52,072 nt of DNA from Calothrix sp. HK-06 (GCF_001904745.1 NZ_MRCD01000054.1:1-52072); one strand, 5' to 3'; shown: positions 18,501 through 26,435, numbered from the stretch's first letter. Numbers and translations are program-made. Notes: generated by a model not told the origin, from the sequence alone.

Positions 18501-18802
18501 GAAGCAATTTCGATAATTTCCTGTAAAGTTTCTGCCCATCGAGGTAAAAGTGAATTTTCAGCAAAACCAACACTGCCTAGTATGGGGGCAACAGTATCGA
18601 CATCTAAACCATCCCACGCGAGACGCTTGGCAAACTTTTCTGGATTTCCTTGGGCAACAACTTGGCGCCAAGTTTCTAAACGAGAATTAATTTGCTGATT
18701 GTTAGGTTGTGTAGTATTAATAATAAAATTATTGCCCAGACGCTCGCTAACAGTACTGGCTTTGGCGATAATTTTAATTAGCTCTTGCTGTGAAAATTTC
18801 AT
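15503..18802 (-). CDS. lanM: Class II lanthipeptide synthetase LanM (CCG group)
   Basis: A 1099-residue bifunctional enzyme that dehydrates Ser/Thr in the core and joins them to Cys. The N-terminal dehydratase (DUF4135 type) spans about 120-660, with the kinase-like motifs IYKPKDLGIEVAYFELLDW near 309, AGTDCHYENLIA near 385 and LVLIDPEML near 402. The C-terminal LanC-like cyclase spans about 740-1099. Zinc ligands are probably C969 (WCHGAPG), C1014 and C1015 (LCCGNLGR). The adjacent Cys pair in place of Cys-His marks the CCG group, which includes ProcM and often serves many precursors. It lies downstream of two precursors, across a hairpin terminator. It is the only complete lanM in the window. 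Confidence 0.95.
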   Translation of the reverse strand: MKFSQQELIKIIAKASTVSERLGNNFIINTTQPNNQQINSRLETWRQVVAQGNPEKFAKRLAWDGLDVDTVAPILGSVGFAENSLLPRWAETLQEIIEIASQKQWEHGEISKPHRCVIAEDPLPFEDIYIPFIQVAQNKLNGRINELEAQGYKLQKLLTDNAVNSLEHGLLKRVAKLCAGTLALEFSIFRSFQQPSLNRLIGIKQGTCGKEQYQKFVEKLLSDGLKSFFQEYSVLARLVAVAIDFWVDATAEFLQRLASDLQDIQQTFQAGDSDLGQIITIESALSDSHNQGRHVIALTFASGLKLIYKPKDLGIEVAYFELLDWCNHQGVSLPFKIIKVLNRSTYGWVEFVEHLPCDSEAAAQRFYQRAGMLTCMLYILAGTDCHYENLIANGEHLVLIDPEMLMQPREREETACGDGEAQAESIAKQLVYDSVLSTGMLPRWEFEQNNQAAYDISGLGGVGEQKINYRARQWRDINTDNMELVISKSVSLPSQANTPILNGKPLSPNDYVSELVDGFQLMYRFLMQKQAALLDSESPLASFIDQRVRFVCRPTQVYTVLLNQTFDPKYLRDGADWSIALDVLSRGFLVSEEKASLLPILTVEKQAMEQLDIPFFTITCNSDGMTVAPNQIIEQCFQEPSYNRVIESIQTLSECNLNQQLAIIKSSLYSRVARINIIASKDEELTDTIVSLTQERLIQQAVKIGRELQQRAIYAADGGATWIGMIYIHDAQRFQFQPIGYNLGDGCAGVALFLAALEKITPGAGFKDLALSALLPIRQMLQNSQSDSRIAKKIGMGGAVGLGSLIYALVRSSQFLGEPALLEDAKHVATLITPNLIANDRSFDITVGSAGTILGLLALYDAVGESSVLEVASSCGEHLLNHRITSDSGFKAWATINGKLITGFSHGAAGIACALLRLYQATKRTDFLQAALEAIEYERQVFSPTAANWPDFRPNAIVDGKPTFNISWCHGAPGIGLSRLDSLAIIDTDEIRQEIEIALQTTQKCSWQEIDNLCCGNLGRIDVLLTASLKLNCPELLEKIHKQVSWIVNRAEQEGTFCISPQLPRDAYTPGFFQGVAGIGYELLRLAHPDLLPSVLLFN

Positions 18803-18838
18803 AATAATAGTGAATAATTAAGTATAAAGCATGGCTAT

Positions 18839-18879
18839 AAAAAACGACCCAGAGGTGTTTTGGAAGCAATCTCTGGGTC
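18839..18879 (-). terminator. Terminator/attenuator between precursors and lanM
   Basis: On the minus strand GACCCAGAG and CTCTGGGTC (18871-18879 with 18846-18854) form a perfect 9-bp stem around a 16-base loop, followed by G and six T. It lies after the second precursor and before lanM, so it should keep precursor mRNA in excess over lanM mRNA. It is nearly identical to 4434-4473. Confidence 0.85.
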
Positions 18880-18914
18880 AATTGCTATTGAAGAATTTTG
18901 GTGCTATCGTCTAC

Positions 18915-19226
18915 TTACCAGCAACATCTAGTAACGCCTGCCGATGTAACTGTGCCTGTTTTATCAGCCATTTTTCCACCTGCAACAGCTTCGAGTTGCT
19001 CGTCGCTTAATTCTCTTGAAGCAAGAACAGAAGGTTTAACAGGTAATACCAAGTAAACTTTATTCGCTGTTTCCTCAATCACTTGTACTTCAATGTTTGA
19101 GGGAACTTCTACTCCCAATGCTTTTAATGCTGCATTTGGATTGCTTAACAATTCTTGCTTAAATGCTTCATCTTTCCAAGATTTAGCAATAATATCGGCT
19201 TGGAGGTCGTGAGATAGTTGAGACAT
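18915..19226 (-). CDS. Lanthipeptide precursor, NHLP leader (locus 2, second)
   Basis: A 103-residue precursor with an 84-residue NHLP leader ending LEAVAGG. The core of 19 residues reads ADKTGTVTSAGVTRCCW after Lys-Met. It differs from the precursor at 19419 by one leader residue (Ile instead of Val at position 13), so the pair is a very recent or homogenised duplication. It starts at MSQLSHD, with AAGGA about 7 bases upstream. It is co-transcribed with 19419 and, when the terminator is read through, with lanM. Confidence 0.93.
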   Translation of the reverse strand: MSQLSHDLQADIIAKSWKDEAFKQELLSNPNAALKALGVEVPSNIEVQVIEETANKVYLVLPVKPSVLASRELSDEQLEAVAGGKMADKTGTVTSAGVTRCCW

Positions 19227-19344
19227 ATTTAATCCTTGTTTAATGTGTATTAGTGGTTTAATGGAAGCGCCAAAACCTAGATTTATTTGGCTCTCTTACT
19301 TCCTACTACTGAGACTCGAACTTGTTTATGCAATGGAAGGAAGA

Positions 19345-19389
19345 AACTGACTCAAAGGTGTTTTAATATCTATGTTTGGGTCAGTTTTT
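19345..19389. terminator. Hairpin between the two locus 2 precursors
   Basis: AACTGACTCAAA (19345-19356) and TTTGGGTCAGTT (19375-19386) pair over 12 positions with one mismatch. The T-run follows on the plus strand, so in the direction of precursor transcription this looks more like a processing or spacer hairpin than a classic terminator. A related sequence (tttgggtcagttt) occurs upstream of the TPR gene at about 26595. Confidence 0.5.
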
Positions 19390-19418
19390 GCGCTCAAAAG
19401 TTAGGCGCTATCGTCTAC

Positions 19419-19730
19419 TTACCAGCAACATCTAGTAACGCCTGCCGATGTAACTGTGCCTGTTTTATCAGCCATTTTTCCACCTGCAACAGCTTCGAGT
19501 TGCTCGTCGCTTAATTCTCTTGAAGCAAGAACAGAAGGTTTAACAGGTAATACCAAGTAAACTTTATTCGCTGTTTCCTCAATCACTTGTACTTCAATAT
19601 TTGAGGGAACTTCTACTCCCAATGCTTTTAATGCTGCATTTGGATTGCTTAATAACTCTTGTTTGAATGCTTCATCTTTCCAAGATTTAGCAACAATATC
19701 AGCTTGGAGGTCGTGAGATAGTTGAGACAT
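19419..19730 (-). CDS. Lanthipeptide precursor, NHLP leader (locus 2, first)
   Basis: A 103-residue precursor, first gene of the locus 2 operon, with the same core as its neighbour (ADKTGTVTSAGVTRCCW). The open frame extends 35 codons further upstream, but the true start is the MSQLSHD ATG: it is preceded by AAGGATTAAAT and all copies share this start. The upstream codons lie in the conserved leader segment. The two adjacent Cys near the C terminus limit the product to two rings; the donors must be among the Thr residues and the single Ser. Confidence 0.93.
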   Translation of the reverse strand: MSQLSHDLQADIVAKSWKDEAFKQELLSNPNAALKALGVEVPSNIEVQVIEETANKVYLVLPVKPSVLASRELSDEQLEAVAGGKMADKTGTVTSAGVTRCCW

Positions 19731-19913
19731 ATTTAATCCTTGTTTGATGTGTATTAGTGGTTTAATGGGAGCGCCAAAGCTTGATTGATTTGGCTCTCTA
19801 CTTGCTACTACTGAGGGTCGAACTTGTTTATGCAACCCTCAACCCGGATTTTTCAAAATTATTCGGTTATTAACTGTCAAAGCCTTATTCAGGTTTGGTT
19901 TTGAGCATTTTAG
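19731..19913 (-). promoter_or_regulatory. Shared upstream segment of precursor (copy 2)
   Basis: Homologous to 4944-5123 and 26004-26185, with the same order of blocks: TTGACA-like box near 19875, AT-rich core, gggttgcataaacaag, cagtagtag, gcgccaaa and the aagga ribosome site. The ATTTTTGAAAAAT palindrome is degraded here. It probably holds the promoter and 5' leader of the operon. Between 19914 and 20299 I see only a small palindrome (actccagtttggagt, 19981-19995) and no gene. Confidence 0.7.
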
Positions 19914-20299
19914 ACAATTATGGGGTGTTATTGAAAACCCTTGTAAAAGGCTACGGTCTAGGAAAAGTGACACCGTCTCCACTCCAGTTTGGAGTTTGCA
20001 ATTAAAAGTTCAACTACGAATGCAGCTTAGTTTGGGGAACAGGGGGTGTAGGCGCCTATAATACTAGGGGTCAATCCTTCTGCATTGTTATTTATTAGTA
20101 AAAATTATCAATTGAATGATAGAATATGGTCATTACCCTTACTCATACTTATGGCCTCAATCTTGATATAGCTTTTCCTAAGTGACTAAGGTACATCTAA
20201 ATCTTTATTAGTAAAGTTACCCCTAAAAATGTACCTCACCAGGTAGGGAACCGCTGTAATCCAAGTTTGATTACTTTTTTATACCAAATAAATTTAATT

Positions 20300-21316
20300 A
20301 TGAAAACAATCACAGAAGTTGAATACCAGGAACTATTAGAGGAAAGTATTGCAGCAGGCGAAGTAATATATAATTATAAAGGTTTTGACTACATAATCAA
20401 GTTTCAAAACCAAATTGAAAAAAATTATTTTCGGTATGTAGAACTACGTCATGGGCTTGAGTTAGAAATTTGTGAAGATAAGTTTTACCGTGATTTAAGT
20501 ATAAATTCTTCCCATAATGACTTACAGCTATTTGTTTCCAAATTTTATCTTTTAGGGAATCATCATGTACTAACTCCTGGCATTAAAGAGATTGCAGATG
20601 ATTATATGGAACAGGTAGGAAAGAATTATCTGTTTTACCTACCCGATATTAAAGAGATTGAGCAATGGTCAGCAGGCAAACATGTTAAGGTTGTTAGAAT
20701 TTGTGTTAGCCCTGAACTTTTAAGAGATTACTGCACAGATTCAGAATCCCTCCCTGAAGACATACAAGCAGTAATTAATAATAATTCCACTTTAAAATTT
20801 CATCGTTCTGGTAGCATTACACCTGCAATGTTTGCGATATTGCAGCAACTAATGGATTCTCCCTATCAAGGGATGATTCAGCGCTTATATTTGGAAAGTA
20901 AAGTCATGGAATTGTTGGCTTTACAGCTAAACCAGATTGTGCAGAGTGAAAAATCAATTACTTTTGTCAGCAAATTAAAACATACAGATATTGATAAGAT
21001 TTATCAAGCAAGAGATATTTTGATTCGTAAGCAAGACAGTCCACCATGTTTATTAGACTTGGCGAAGATGGTAGGTTTAGGCGAGCGCAAACTTAGACAG
21101 GGTTTTAAGGAAATATTTAATACAACCGTTTTTGGCTATTTACATGATTACCGCATGGAACAGGCATGGTTACTGCTTTGTGGCAGTAAAATGCGAGTAG
21201 CTGATGTAGCACAGATAACAGGATACTCTCACCTGGGTTACTTTGGTCAAGCATTTAAACGTAAGTTTGGTATTACACCCAAAGAATGCAAGTTTCGTGA
21301 AAAGCCGCTCAAGTGA
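20300..21316 (+). CDS. AraC-family transcriptional regulator (PchR-like)
   Basis: A 338-residue regulator with a poorly conserved N-terminal sensor part and a C-terminal pair of helix-turn-helix motifs (about 235-330): CLLDLAKMVGLGERKLRQGF, then RVADVAQITGYSHLGYFGQA, with FKRKFGITPKECK closing the domain. Its position directly upstream of a TonB-dependent receptor on the same strand resembles PchR-type regulators that switch on siderophore uptake when the siderophore is bound. The start at ATG 20300 (MKTITEVEYQELLEES) is preferred over the earlier in-frame ATG at 20267. No Fur box was recognised upstream. Confidence 0.87.
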   Translation: MKTITEVEYQELLEESIAAGEVIYNYKGFDYIIKFQNQIEKNYFRYVELRHGLELEICEDKFYRDLSINSSHNDLQLFVSKFYLLGNHHVLTPGIKEIADDYMEQVGKNYLFYLPDIKEIEQWSAGKHVKVVRICVSPELLRDYCTDSESLPEDIQAVINNNSTLKFHRSGSITPAMFAILQQLMDSPYQGMIQRLYLESKVMELLALQLNQIVQSEKSITFVSKLKHTDIDKIYQARDILIRKQDSPPCLLDLAKMVGLGERKLRQGFKEIFNTTVFGYLHDYRMEQAWLLLCGSKMRVADVAQITGYSHLGYFGQAFKRKFGITPKECKFREKPLK

Positions 21317-21414
21317 CAAAAAAATAGCTGCTTTACTAGATAGACATAATCTTTGAAACTCCGTAAGCTAGCCATATACGTAATTAAGAATCTTTTTCTA
21401 TTGGCTTGGGTATT

Positions 21415-24063
21415 ATGAATAGCTTACAGAGATTTTTTATAGCTACTAAGTATATAAATACACAATTGCGGATAATTGCTTTAGGTGTCTTGGCGATCCA
21501 ACCGACTTGGGCTTCACCCCTCTCTATAGACGCGAAGTTGCTTCTCGAAGGGCGTGTTCCCCTTGAGAAAAGAGAGGTTTCCGATAAAATTGGTAGGCTT
21601 TTATTCGCGCAGCAACCTAACAGCACTGTACCCATTACAATTACAGGGGTGAAGATTAATTCTACTGCTAGTGGTATTGAGGTTATTTTGCAAACGACTC
21701 TTGGAAGTAAATTGCAAGTAGTAGACAAGAGTGACACTAAATCATTTACAGTAGATATTCTTAACGCTCAGTTACAGCTACCTAATGGTAATCAATTTCA
21801 ACAAGAAAAGCCCATAGCAGGAATTGCCGAGGTAACGGTAAGCAACCAGAATGCTAATACAATTCGCTTAATGGTAATGGGTGAAACTACTGCACCAAAA
21901 GCGGAATTATTTGATGGTGACGAAGGTTTAATTTTTGGGTTTACACCAGTTGCATCAACTACTCAACAGCCTCAAACGCAACCCACACCAGCACCACAAC
22001 CTCCAGCGACTCAAGAAAAACCCAGCGAGAAACCACAAGCTGATACTAATAATGACCCGATTGAATTAGTGGTGACAGGTGAGCAAGATAGATACCGCGT
22101 ACCCGAATCATCTACAGCCACTAAAATAGAGGTTCCTATACGTGATATTCCCCAGTCAATTCAAGTCATTCCGCGACAGGTTATTGAAGATAGGAAAGTA
22201 ACACGTCTAAGTGAGTTGACAGATAACGTTAGTGGTGTACAGAGACAATCCGGTTACGGTGGACTCTCGTCAACAACATATTATATTCGTGGGTTTGATT
22301 CCTCAGAAAGCTTACGTAATGGGTTTAAGGATTTTGCGTTTACCAGTCCACGCGATACTGCTAATATTGAGCGAGTCGAGTTCCTCAAAGGTCCAGCATC
22401 GGTTCTGTATGGAGCAGGTTCTACTTTAGGTGGTATTGTTAACACTATCACTAAAAAACCACTGACGGAGCCTTTTTACAAGATATCCATGACAGCAGGT
22501 AACTTCAATTTCTATCGTCCAGAAATTGATTTAACTGGTCCTTTAACTGATGATAAATCTTTGTTATATCGTCTGAATCTTGCCTATGAGAATGCCAATA
22601 GTTTCCGCGATGGCGTAGAGAATGAAAGTATTTTTGTATCTCCAGTAATAACTTGGAATATTAGCCAAAATACAACTCTTACAGCGGAATTAGAGTATCA
22701 GAAATATGATTATACTTTTGACCGAGGCTTTTTTCCTGACCCAATTGTCTTTAAACTTCCGGTCAGTAGGTTACTTTTAGGAGAACCAGATTATAGCCGC
22801 AACGAAGTAGAGTCTTTAGCTTTCAATTATAACTTTGAACATAAATTCAGTGAGCAATGGAAAATTCGTCAAGGCTTTAGCCTATTAGAAGTTAATAGCA
22901 ACACTAAAGAGGTAACTCTTGCTAACTTTGCCTCTCCATTTTTAGATGTTGATGGTAGAACCTTACAGCGTAAAGCCTCCGAGTCCAATGGTCCTCAAGA
23001 AAATTACTCGTTGCAAAATGAATTATCGGGTAAATTCAATACAGGAAGCGTGAGGCACAACGTACTAGTTGGCTTAGAGTTATCTCGTAGTTTATTTGGC
23101 TATCAATTTTTTAACGCACCTATTGCTTCCATCGATATTTTTGACCCCAAATATGGTGCTAAACCACGACGAGAAGATTTTGTACCTTCTTATTCTCCAG
23201 AAGAATATGGCGCCAATACAGTTGCACTTTACTTACAGGATTTGATTGAAATTACACCCAACCTCAAACTACTTGCTGGTGGTCGTTTTGACTGGGTAGA
23301 TTCTTTTTACCGAAATGAAGACCGAACAACTGATTTAGAGCAATCAGATTTTAGGTTTTCGCCACGAATTGGTCTCGTCTACCAACCTTCTAACTCAACT
23401 TCGCTTTATGCAAGTTGGTCAAATTCTTTTAGTCCAGAAATCTTTAGCCGTAATCGTACAGGAGAGCCATTTAAACCAACGATTGGAGAACAAATTGAGG
23501 TGGGGATAAAACAGGATTTTTTGGATAATCGGCTTTCTGCAACTTTAGCGCTTTACCAACTTACCAAACAAAACGTACTCACAACTGATCCAGAAGACCC
23601 GGATTTTAGCATCCAGTCAGGTGAACAAAAAAGCCGAGGTATTGAGTTAGATATAGCTGGTGAAATTTTACCTGGTTGGAGGCTTATTGCGACCTATGCT
23701 TACACTGATGCTTTTGTTAGTAAAGATAATTTGCTACCAGTTGGAGATAGGTTAGTTAATATACCATACAACAGCGCTAGTCTATGGACAACTTATGAAT
23801 TTCAAAAAGGTTCATTGCAAGGTTTCGGATTTGGGTTGGGAGCTGTTTATGCTGGTGAACGGGAAGTACAACTACCAAATACCAGAACTAAACTGCCTTC
23901 GTATATACGTGCAGATGCAGCTTTATTCTATCGGCTGAATAATTATAAATTTGGTTTAAATTTTAAGAATTTATTCAGTACAAAGTATTACGACACTCAG
24001 GGTTTTTTCATTACTCCTAACGCACCTTTTACAGTCCTTGGAAGCGTTTCAGTAGAGTTTTGA
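21415..24063 (+). CDS. TonB-dependent siderophore receptor with AMIN domain
   Basis: An 882-residue outer-membrane receptor. Order: signal peptide (about 1-34), AMIN domain (about 65-180), a Pro/Gln linker, plug domain from about 220 (DIPQSIQVIPRQVIEDRKV; YYIRGFDSSESLRNGF; ERVEFLKGPASVLYGAG), then the beta-barrel, ending PFTVLGSVSVEF with a C-terminal Phe. It is of the FhuA/FecA-like siderophore class; the N-terminal AMIN domain is typical of cyanobacterial receptors. The start at ATG 21415 is chosen over a TTG upstream. Codons for about residues 38-60 lie in a repeat-like palindromic insertion. The ligand cannot be told. Confidence 0.93.
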   Translation: MNSLQRFFIATKYINTQLRIIALGVLAIQPTWASPLSIDAKLLLEGRVPLEKREVSDKIGRLLFAQQPNSTVPITITGVKINSTASGIEVILQTTLGSKLQVVDKSDTKSFTVDILNAQLQLPNGNQFQQEKPIAGIAEVTVSNQNANTIRLMVMGETTAPKAELFDGDEGLIFGFTPVASTTQQPQTQPTPAPQPPATQEKPSEKPQADTNNDPIELVVTGEQDRYRVPESSTATKIEVPIRDIPQSIQVIPRQVIEDRKVTRLSELTDNVSGVQRQSGYGGLSSTTYYIRGFDSSESLRNGFKDFAFTSPRDTANIERVEFLKGPASVLYGAGSTLGGIVNTITKKPLTEPFYKISMTAGNFNFYRPEIDLTGPLTDDKSLLYRLNLAYENANSFRDGVENESIFVSPVITWNISQNTTLTAELEYQKYDYTFDRGFFPDPIVFKLPVSRLLLGEPDYSRNEVESLAFNYNFEHKFSEQWKIRQGFSLLEVNSNTKEVTLANFASPFLDVDGRTLQRKASESNGPQENYSLQNELSGKFNTGSVRHNVLVGLELSRSLFGYQFFNAPIASIDIFDPKYGAKPRREDFVPSYSPEEYGANTVALYLQDLIEITPNLKLLAGGRFDWVDSFYRNEDRTTDLEQSDFRFSPRIGLVYQPSNSTSLYASWSNSFSPEIFSRNRTGEPFKPTIGEQIEVGIKQDFLDNRLSATLALYQLTKQNVLTTDPEDPDFSIQSGEQKSRGIELDIAGEILPGWRLIATYAYTDAFVSKDNLLPVGDRLVNIPYNSASLWTTYEFQKGSLQGFGFGLGAVYAGEREVQLPNTRTKLPSYIRADAALFYRLNNYKFGLNFKNLFSTKYYDTQGFFITPNAPFTVLGSVSVEF

Positions 24064-24139
24064 GAATCATTATATCAAATTTGCGCTTGGTGAAATGTCT
24101 GTTCAAAACATCTTCCGGTGAAACATCACTAAAATAACC

Positions 24140-25285
24140 ATGAAATCTAGGAAACTCCGAAATATCGTTTTTACCCTTCACCGCTATATCGGTCTAGTTG
24201 TAGGCTTGATTGTAGCTGTCATTGGCTTAACTGGTAGCTTGTTAATATTTGAGCCGGAAATCGAGCATTTTCAAGTCTCACAGCGATTTGGTAATATAAC
24301 ACCCCAAGGACAACTGTTATCAATCGATTCAATATTAGAAAATATTAAAGCTGAGATTTCTCAAAAAGCTGACCTCAAAATAGGCTCTATTATAGTGCCA
24401 AAAGATCCAACATCACCTTATGAAGCCCGTTTATGGGACACTAATGATAAACTTACGCAGATGTTCATCAACCCTTACACGGGTAAAATGATGGGTATGA
24501 TGAAGGAAAAATCTAGTTTTTTGCAATGGCTTTTAAGACTTCATTACGAACTTTTGGCTGGAAAAACTGGAATGGTCATAGCTGGAATTGCTGGACTATT
24601 TTTATTTATACTTTCTGCCACTGGGTTGATTCTTTGGCCTGGTTGGCGGAAACTGATTGCTGGATTTAAAATTAAATCAAATGCTCATCCCAAACGGTTT
24701 AATTTTGATATTCACAAAGTAGCAGGAGTTGTTGCTGCTGTTTTTTTAACTTTTACTGGTTTTACGGGTTTTTGCTGGAACTTTTATGATTGGTCGAGTT
24801 CAGCCATTTATGCGTTAACTTTTACCTCCAAACCAACAGAACTAGTTTCTAAACCAATCTCAGGTAAAGCTCCTGTTGGGCTGTCGCAAGTATTACTTAA
24901 TGCTGACGCAGCCATACCTAAAGCAGTAACAACCTATATTGGAATACCAGATAAACATGATGGAGTTATCAGGGTAGGTAAAAGACAAACCCATGAAACA
25001 AGTATCTACGGTCAGAGTGAGATTACGCTAGATCAATATAGTGGACAAGTTTTACGAGTTGCTGATAGTAAGTCTCTGAATTTAGGCGATAACATTCTCA
25101 ACTCTTTTGCTCCCCTACATTACGGTACTTTCTGGGGATTGCCAAGCCGTATTCTTTATGTATTTGTGGGACTAGCACCATTAATTCTTTTTGTTACTGG
25201 CTTTGTCATGTGGTGGTATCGCAAGCGCAAGAAATACAAGGGAGATAAAATACTATCACCTGAATTTAAGCATATTAGTAAATAA
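24140..25285 (+). CDS. PepSY-domain membrane protein (iron-uptake associated)
   Basis: A 381-residue inner-membrane protein of the PepSY-associated TM family, often found next to TonB-dependent siderophore receptors and proposed to reduce ferric siderophores. Membrane segments lie near residues 10-35 (HRYIGLVVGLIVAVIGLTGS), 140-175 (GMVIAGIAGLFLFILSATG), 195-220 (HKVAGVVAAVFLTFTGFTG) and 340-370 (VFVGLAPLILFVTGFVMWWY). Conserved His residues (HRY, LHYELL, DIHK, LHYGTF) could bind haem. It lies 76 bp downstream of the receptor and is probably in its operon. Confidence 0.9.
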   Translation: MKSRKLRNIVFTLHRYIGLVVGLIVAVIGLTGSLLIFEPEIEHFQVSQRFGNITPQGQLLSIDSILENIKAEISQKADLKIGSIIVPKDPTSPYEARLWDTNDKLTQMFINPYTGKMMGMMKEKSSFLQWLLRLHYELLAGKTGMVIAGIAGLFLFILSATGLILWPGWRKLIAGFKIKSNAHPKRFNFDIHKVAGVVAAVFLTFTGFTGFCWNFYDWSSSAIYALTFTSKPTELVSKPISGKAPVGLSQVLLNADAAIPKAVTTYIGIPDKHDGVIRVGKRQTHETSIYGQSEITLDQYSGQVLRVADSKSLNLGDNILNSFAPLHYGTFWGLPSRILYVFVGLAPLILFVTGFVMWWYRKRKKYKGDKILSPEFKHISK

Positions 25286-25301
25286 TATTGTTGGATTTGC
25301 T

Positions 25302-25335
25302 CTAAATAACTGTACGTAGGCTGAAATACTAGAGC
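25302..25335. repeat. 34-bp dispersed repeat, copy 1
   Basis: This stretch, starting ctaaataactgtacgtag, recurs at 43874-43907 with two differences in 34 positions, both copies in the same orientation and just after a gene end. Its nature is unknown. Further on, at 25431-25487, aattaagttaa and ttaacttaatt form an 11-bp inverted repeat that may terminate the uptake operon. Confidence 0.6.
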
Positions 25336-25534
25336 AGATTGTTTTAGGGTGGAATGCCCAACAAAGCGAGAGCGAACGACCGCCAAAAGACAAAGATGAA
25401 TCGATTTTCTACAAGCCATTGGGGTAGGTAAAATTAAGTTAAACTAAGGGTCTCTTCACCAAAGCAAGTTAGCTTAACTTAATTCCTCCTATTGGCAGTT
25501 GTAATTGAAGCAATTGTGGTACTATTTGTGATGC

Positions 25535-25666
25535 TTACCAGCAACATTTAGTGACACCTTCCGATGTGACTGTGGTGCTTTTATCAGCCTTTCTTCCACC
25601 TGCAACAGCTTCGAGTTGCTCGTCGCTTAATTCTGTTGAAGCAAGAACAGAAGGTTTAACAGGTAG
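25535..25666 (-). pseudogene. 3' half copy of a lanthipeptide precursor
   Basis: The frame from LPVKPSVLASTELSDEQ to the stop reproduces the last part of the leader, the GG site and a core (ADKSTTVTSEGVTKCCW after Arg-Lys). The first 60 residues of the leader are missing and no proper start exists. It stands in tandem, downstream of the intact precursor at 25689. The core differs from that neighbour at several positions, so it diverged before or after truncation. It is probably not expressed as a usable precursor. Confidence 0.8.
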
Positions 25667-25688
25667 GTGCGATTTTCTAACCTTGGTC

Positions 25689-26003
25689 TTAACCCCAGCA
25701 ACACTTAGTAACGCCTGCCACTGTGACTGTACCTGTTTTATCAGCCATTCTTCCACCTGCAACAGCTTCGAGTTGCTCGTCGCTTAATTCTGTTGAAGCA
25801 AGAACAGAAGGTTTAACAGGTAGTACCAAGTAAACTTTATTCGCCGTTTCCTCTATCACTTGTACCTCAATATTTGAGGGAACTTCTACTCCCAACGCTT
25901 TTAAAGCTGCGTTGGGATTTCTTAACAATTCTTGTTTGAATGCTTCATCTTTCCAATATTTAGCAACGATTTCGGCTTGGAGATCGTGAGATAATTGAGA
26001 CAT
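25689..26003 (-). CDS. Lanthipeptide precursor, NHLP leader (locus 3)
   Basis: A 104-residue precursor with NHLP leader (KYWKDEAFKQELL, AALKALGVEVPSNI) ending LEAVAGG, and a 20-residue core reading ADKTGTVTVAGVTKCCWG after Arg-Met. Val replaces the otherwise constant Ser, so all ring donors here must be Thr. There is no lanM or exporter beside it; modification would depend on LanM 7 kb away. It starts at MSQLSHD, with AAGGA upstream. The full upstream segment is present, so the gene is likely transcribed independently. Confidence 0.92.
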   Translation of the reverse strand: MSQLSHDLQAEIVAKYWKDEAFKQELLRNPNAALKALGVEVPSNIEVQVIEETANKVYLVLPVKPSVLASTELSDEQLEAVAGGRMADKTGTVTVAGVTKCCWG

Positions 26004-26185
26004 ATTCAATCCTTATTTGATGTGTATTAATTGTTGATTCGGAGCGCCAAAACTTGATTTATTCTGCTCTCTACTTCCTACTACTGAATCGCCAACTTAT
26101 TTATGCAACCCTAAACTCAGATTTTTGAAAAATATTTGGTTATTAACTGTCAAAGCCTTATCCAAGCTTAATTTTCAGCATTTGG
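26004..26185 (-). promoter_or_regulatory. Shared upstream segment of precursor (copy 3)
   Basis: Nearly the same as 4944-5123: TTGACA-like box near 26148, ATTTTTGAAAAAT palindrome at about 26120-26132, gggttgcataaataag, and the aagga ribosome site. It lies back to back with a fourth, inverted copy at 26436-26610 that faces the TPR gene. The 250 bp between the two copies hold no gene; I see only a common cccccatgatttggagg-type repeat near 26247. Confidence 0.7.
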
Positions 26186-26435
26186 GTAAATAATGGAACC
26201 ACTAATACCATTTTTATATGAAGATGCACTTTATTATTCTTAGCCCTCCAAATCATGGGGGGTTAGGGGAATCTAATTATTAATACAAAATGTACTATCT
26301 ACTATAAAAATGGCGATTGACTATATTGACTATATTTATAGAAAAACTTTTACAGTGGGATAAGGGTGGTTCGGGATGCCCACTCCACAAGAAGTTTCAG
26401 TAAATCGCAAAGTTTTTTACAATAAAGGTGAAGTT

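Noticed and set aside
19731-19835. Extended N terminus of the precursor at 19419
   Set aside because: The extra 35 codons lie in the upstream segment conserved at DNA level; the other copies have no such extension, and the ribosome site stands directly before the MSQLSHD start.
21317-21414. Fur box upstream of the TonB-dependent receptor
   Set aside because: No GATAATGATAATC-like palindrome with reasonable match was found in this gap or upstream of the AraC gene.
4629-26003. Precursors taken as nitrile hydratase fragments or TOMM (azole) precursors
   Set aside because: The leaders resemble the nitrile hydratase alpha chain, but a GG site and a short Cys/Thr core follow, and the modifying enzyme in the locus is a LanM; no cyclodehydratase gene is present.
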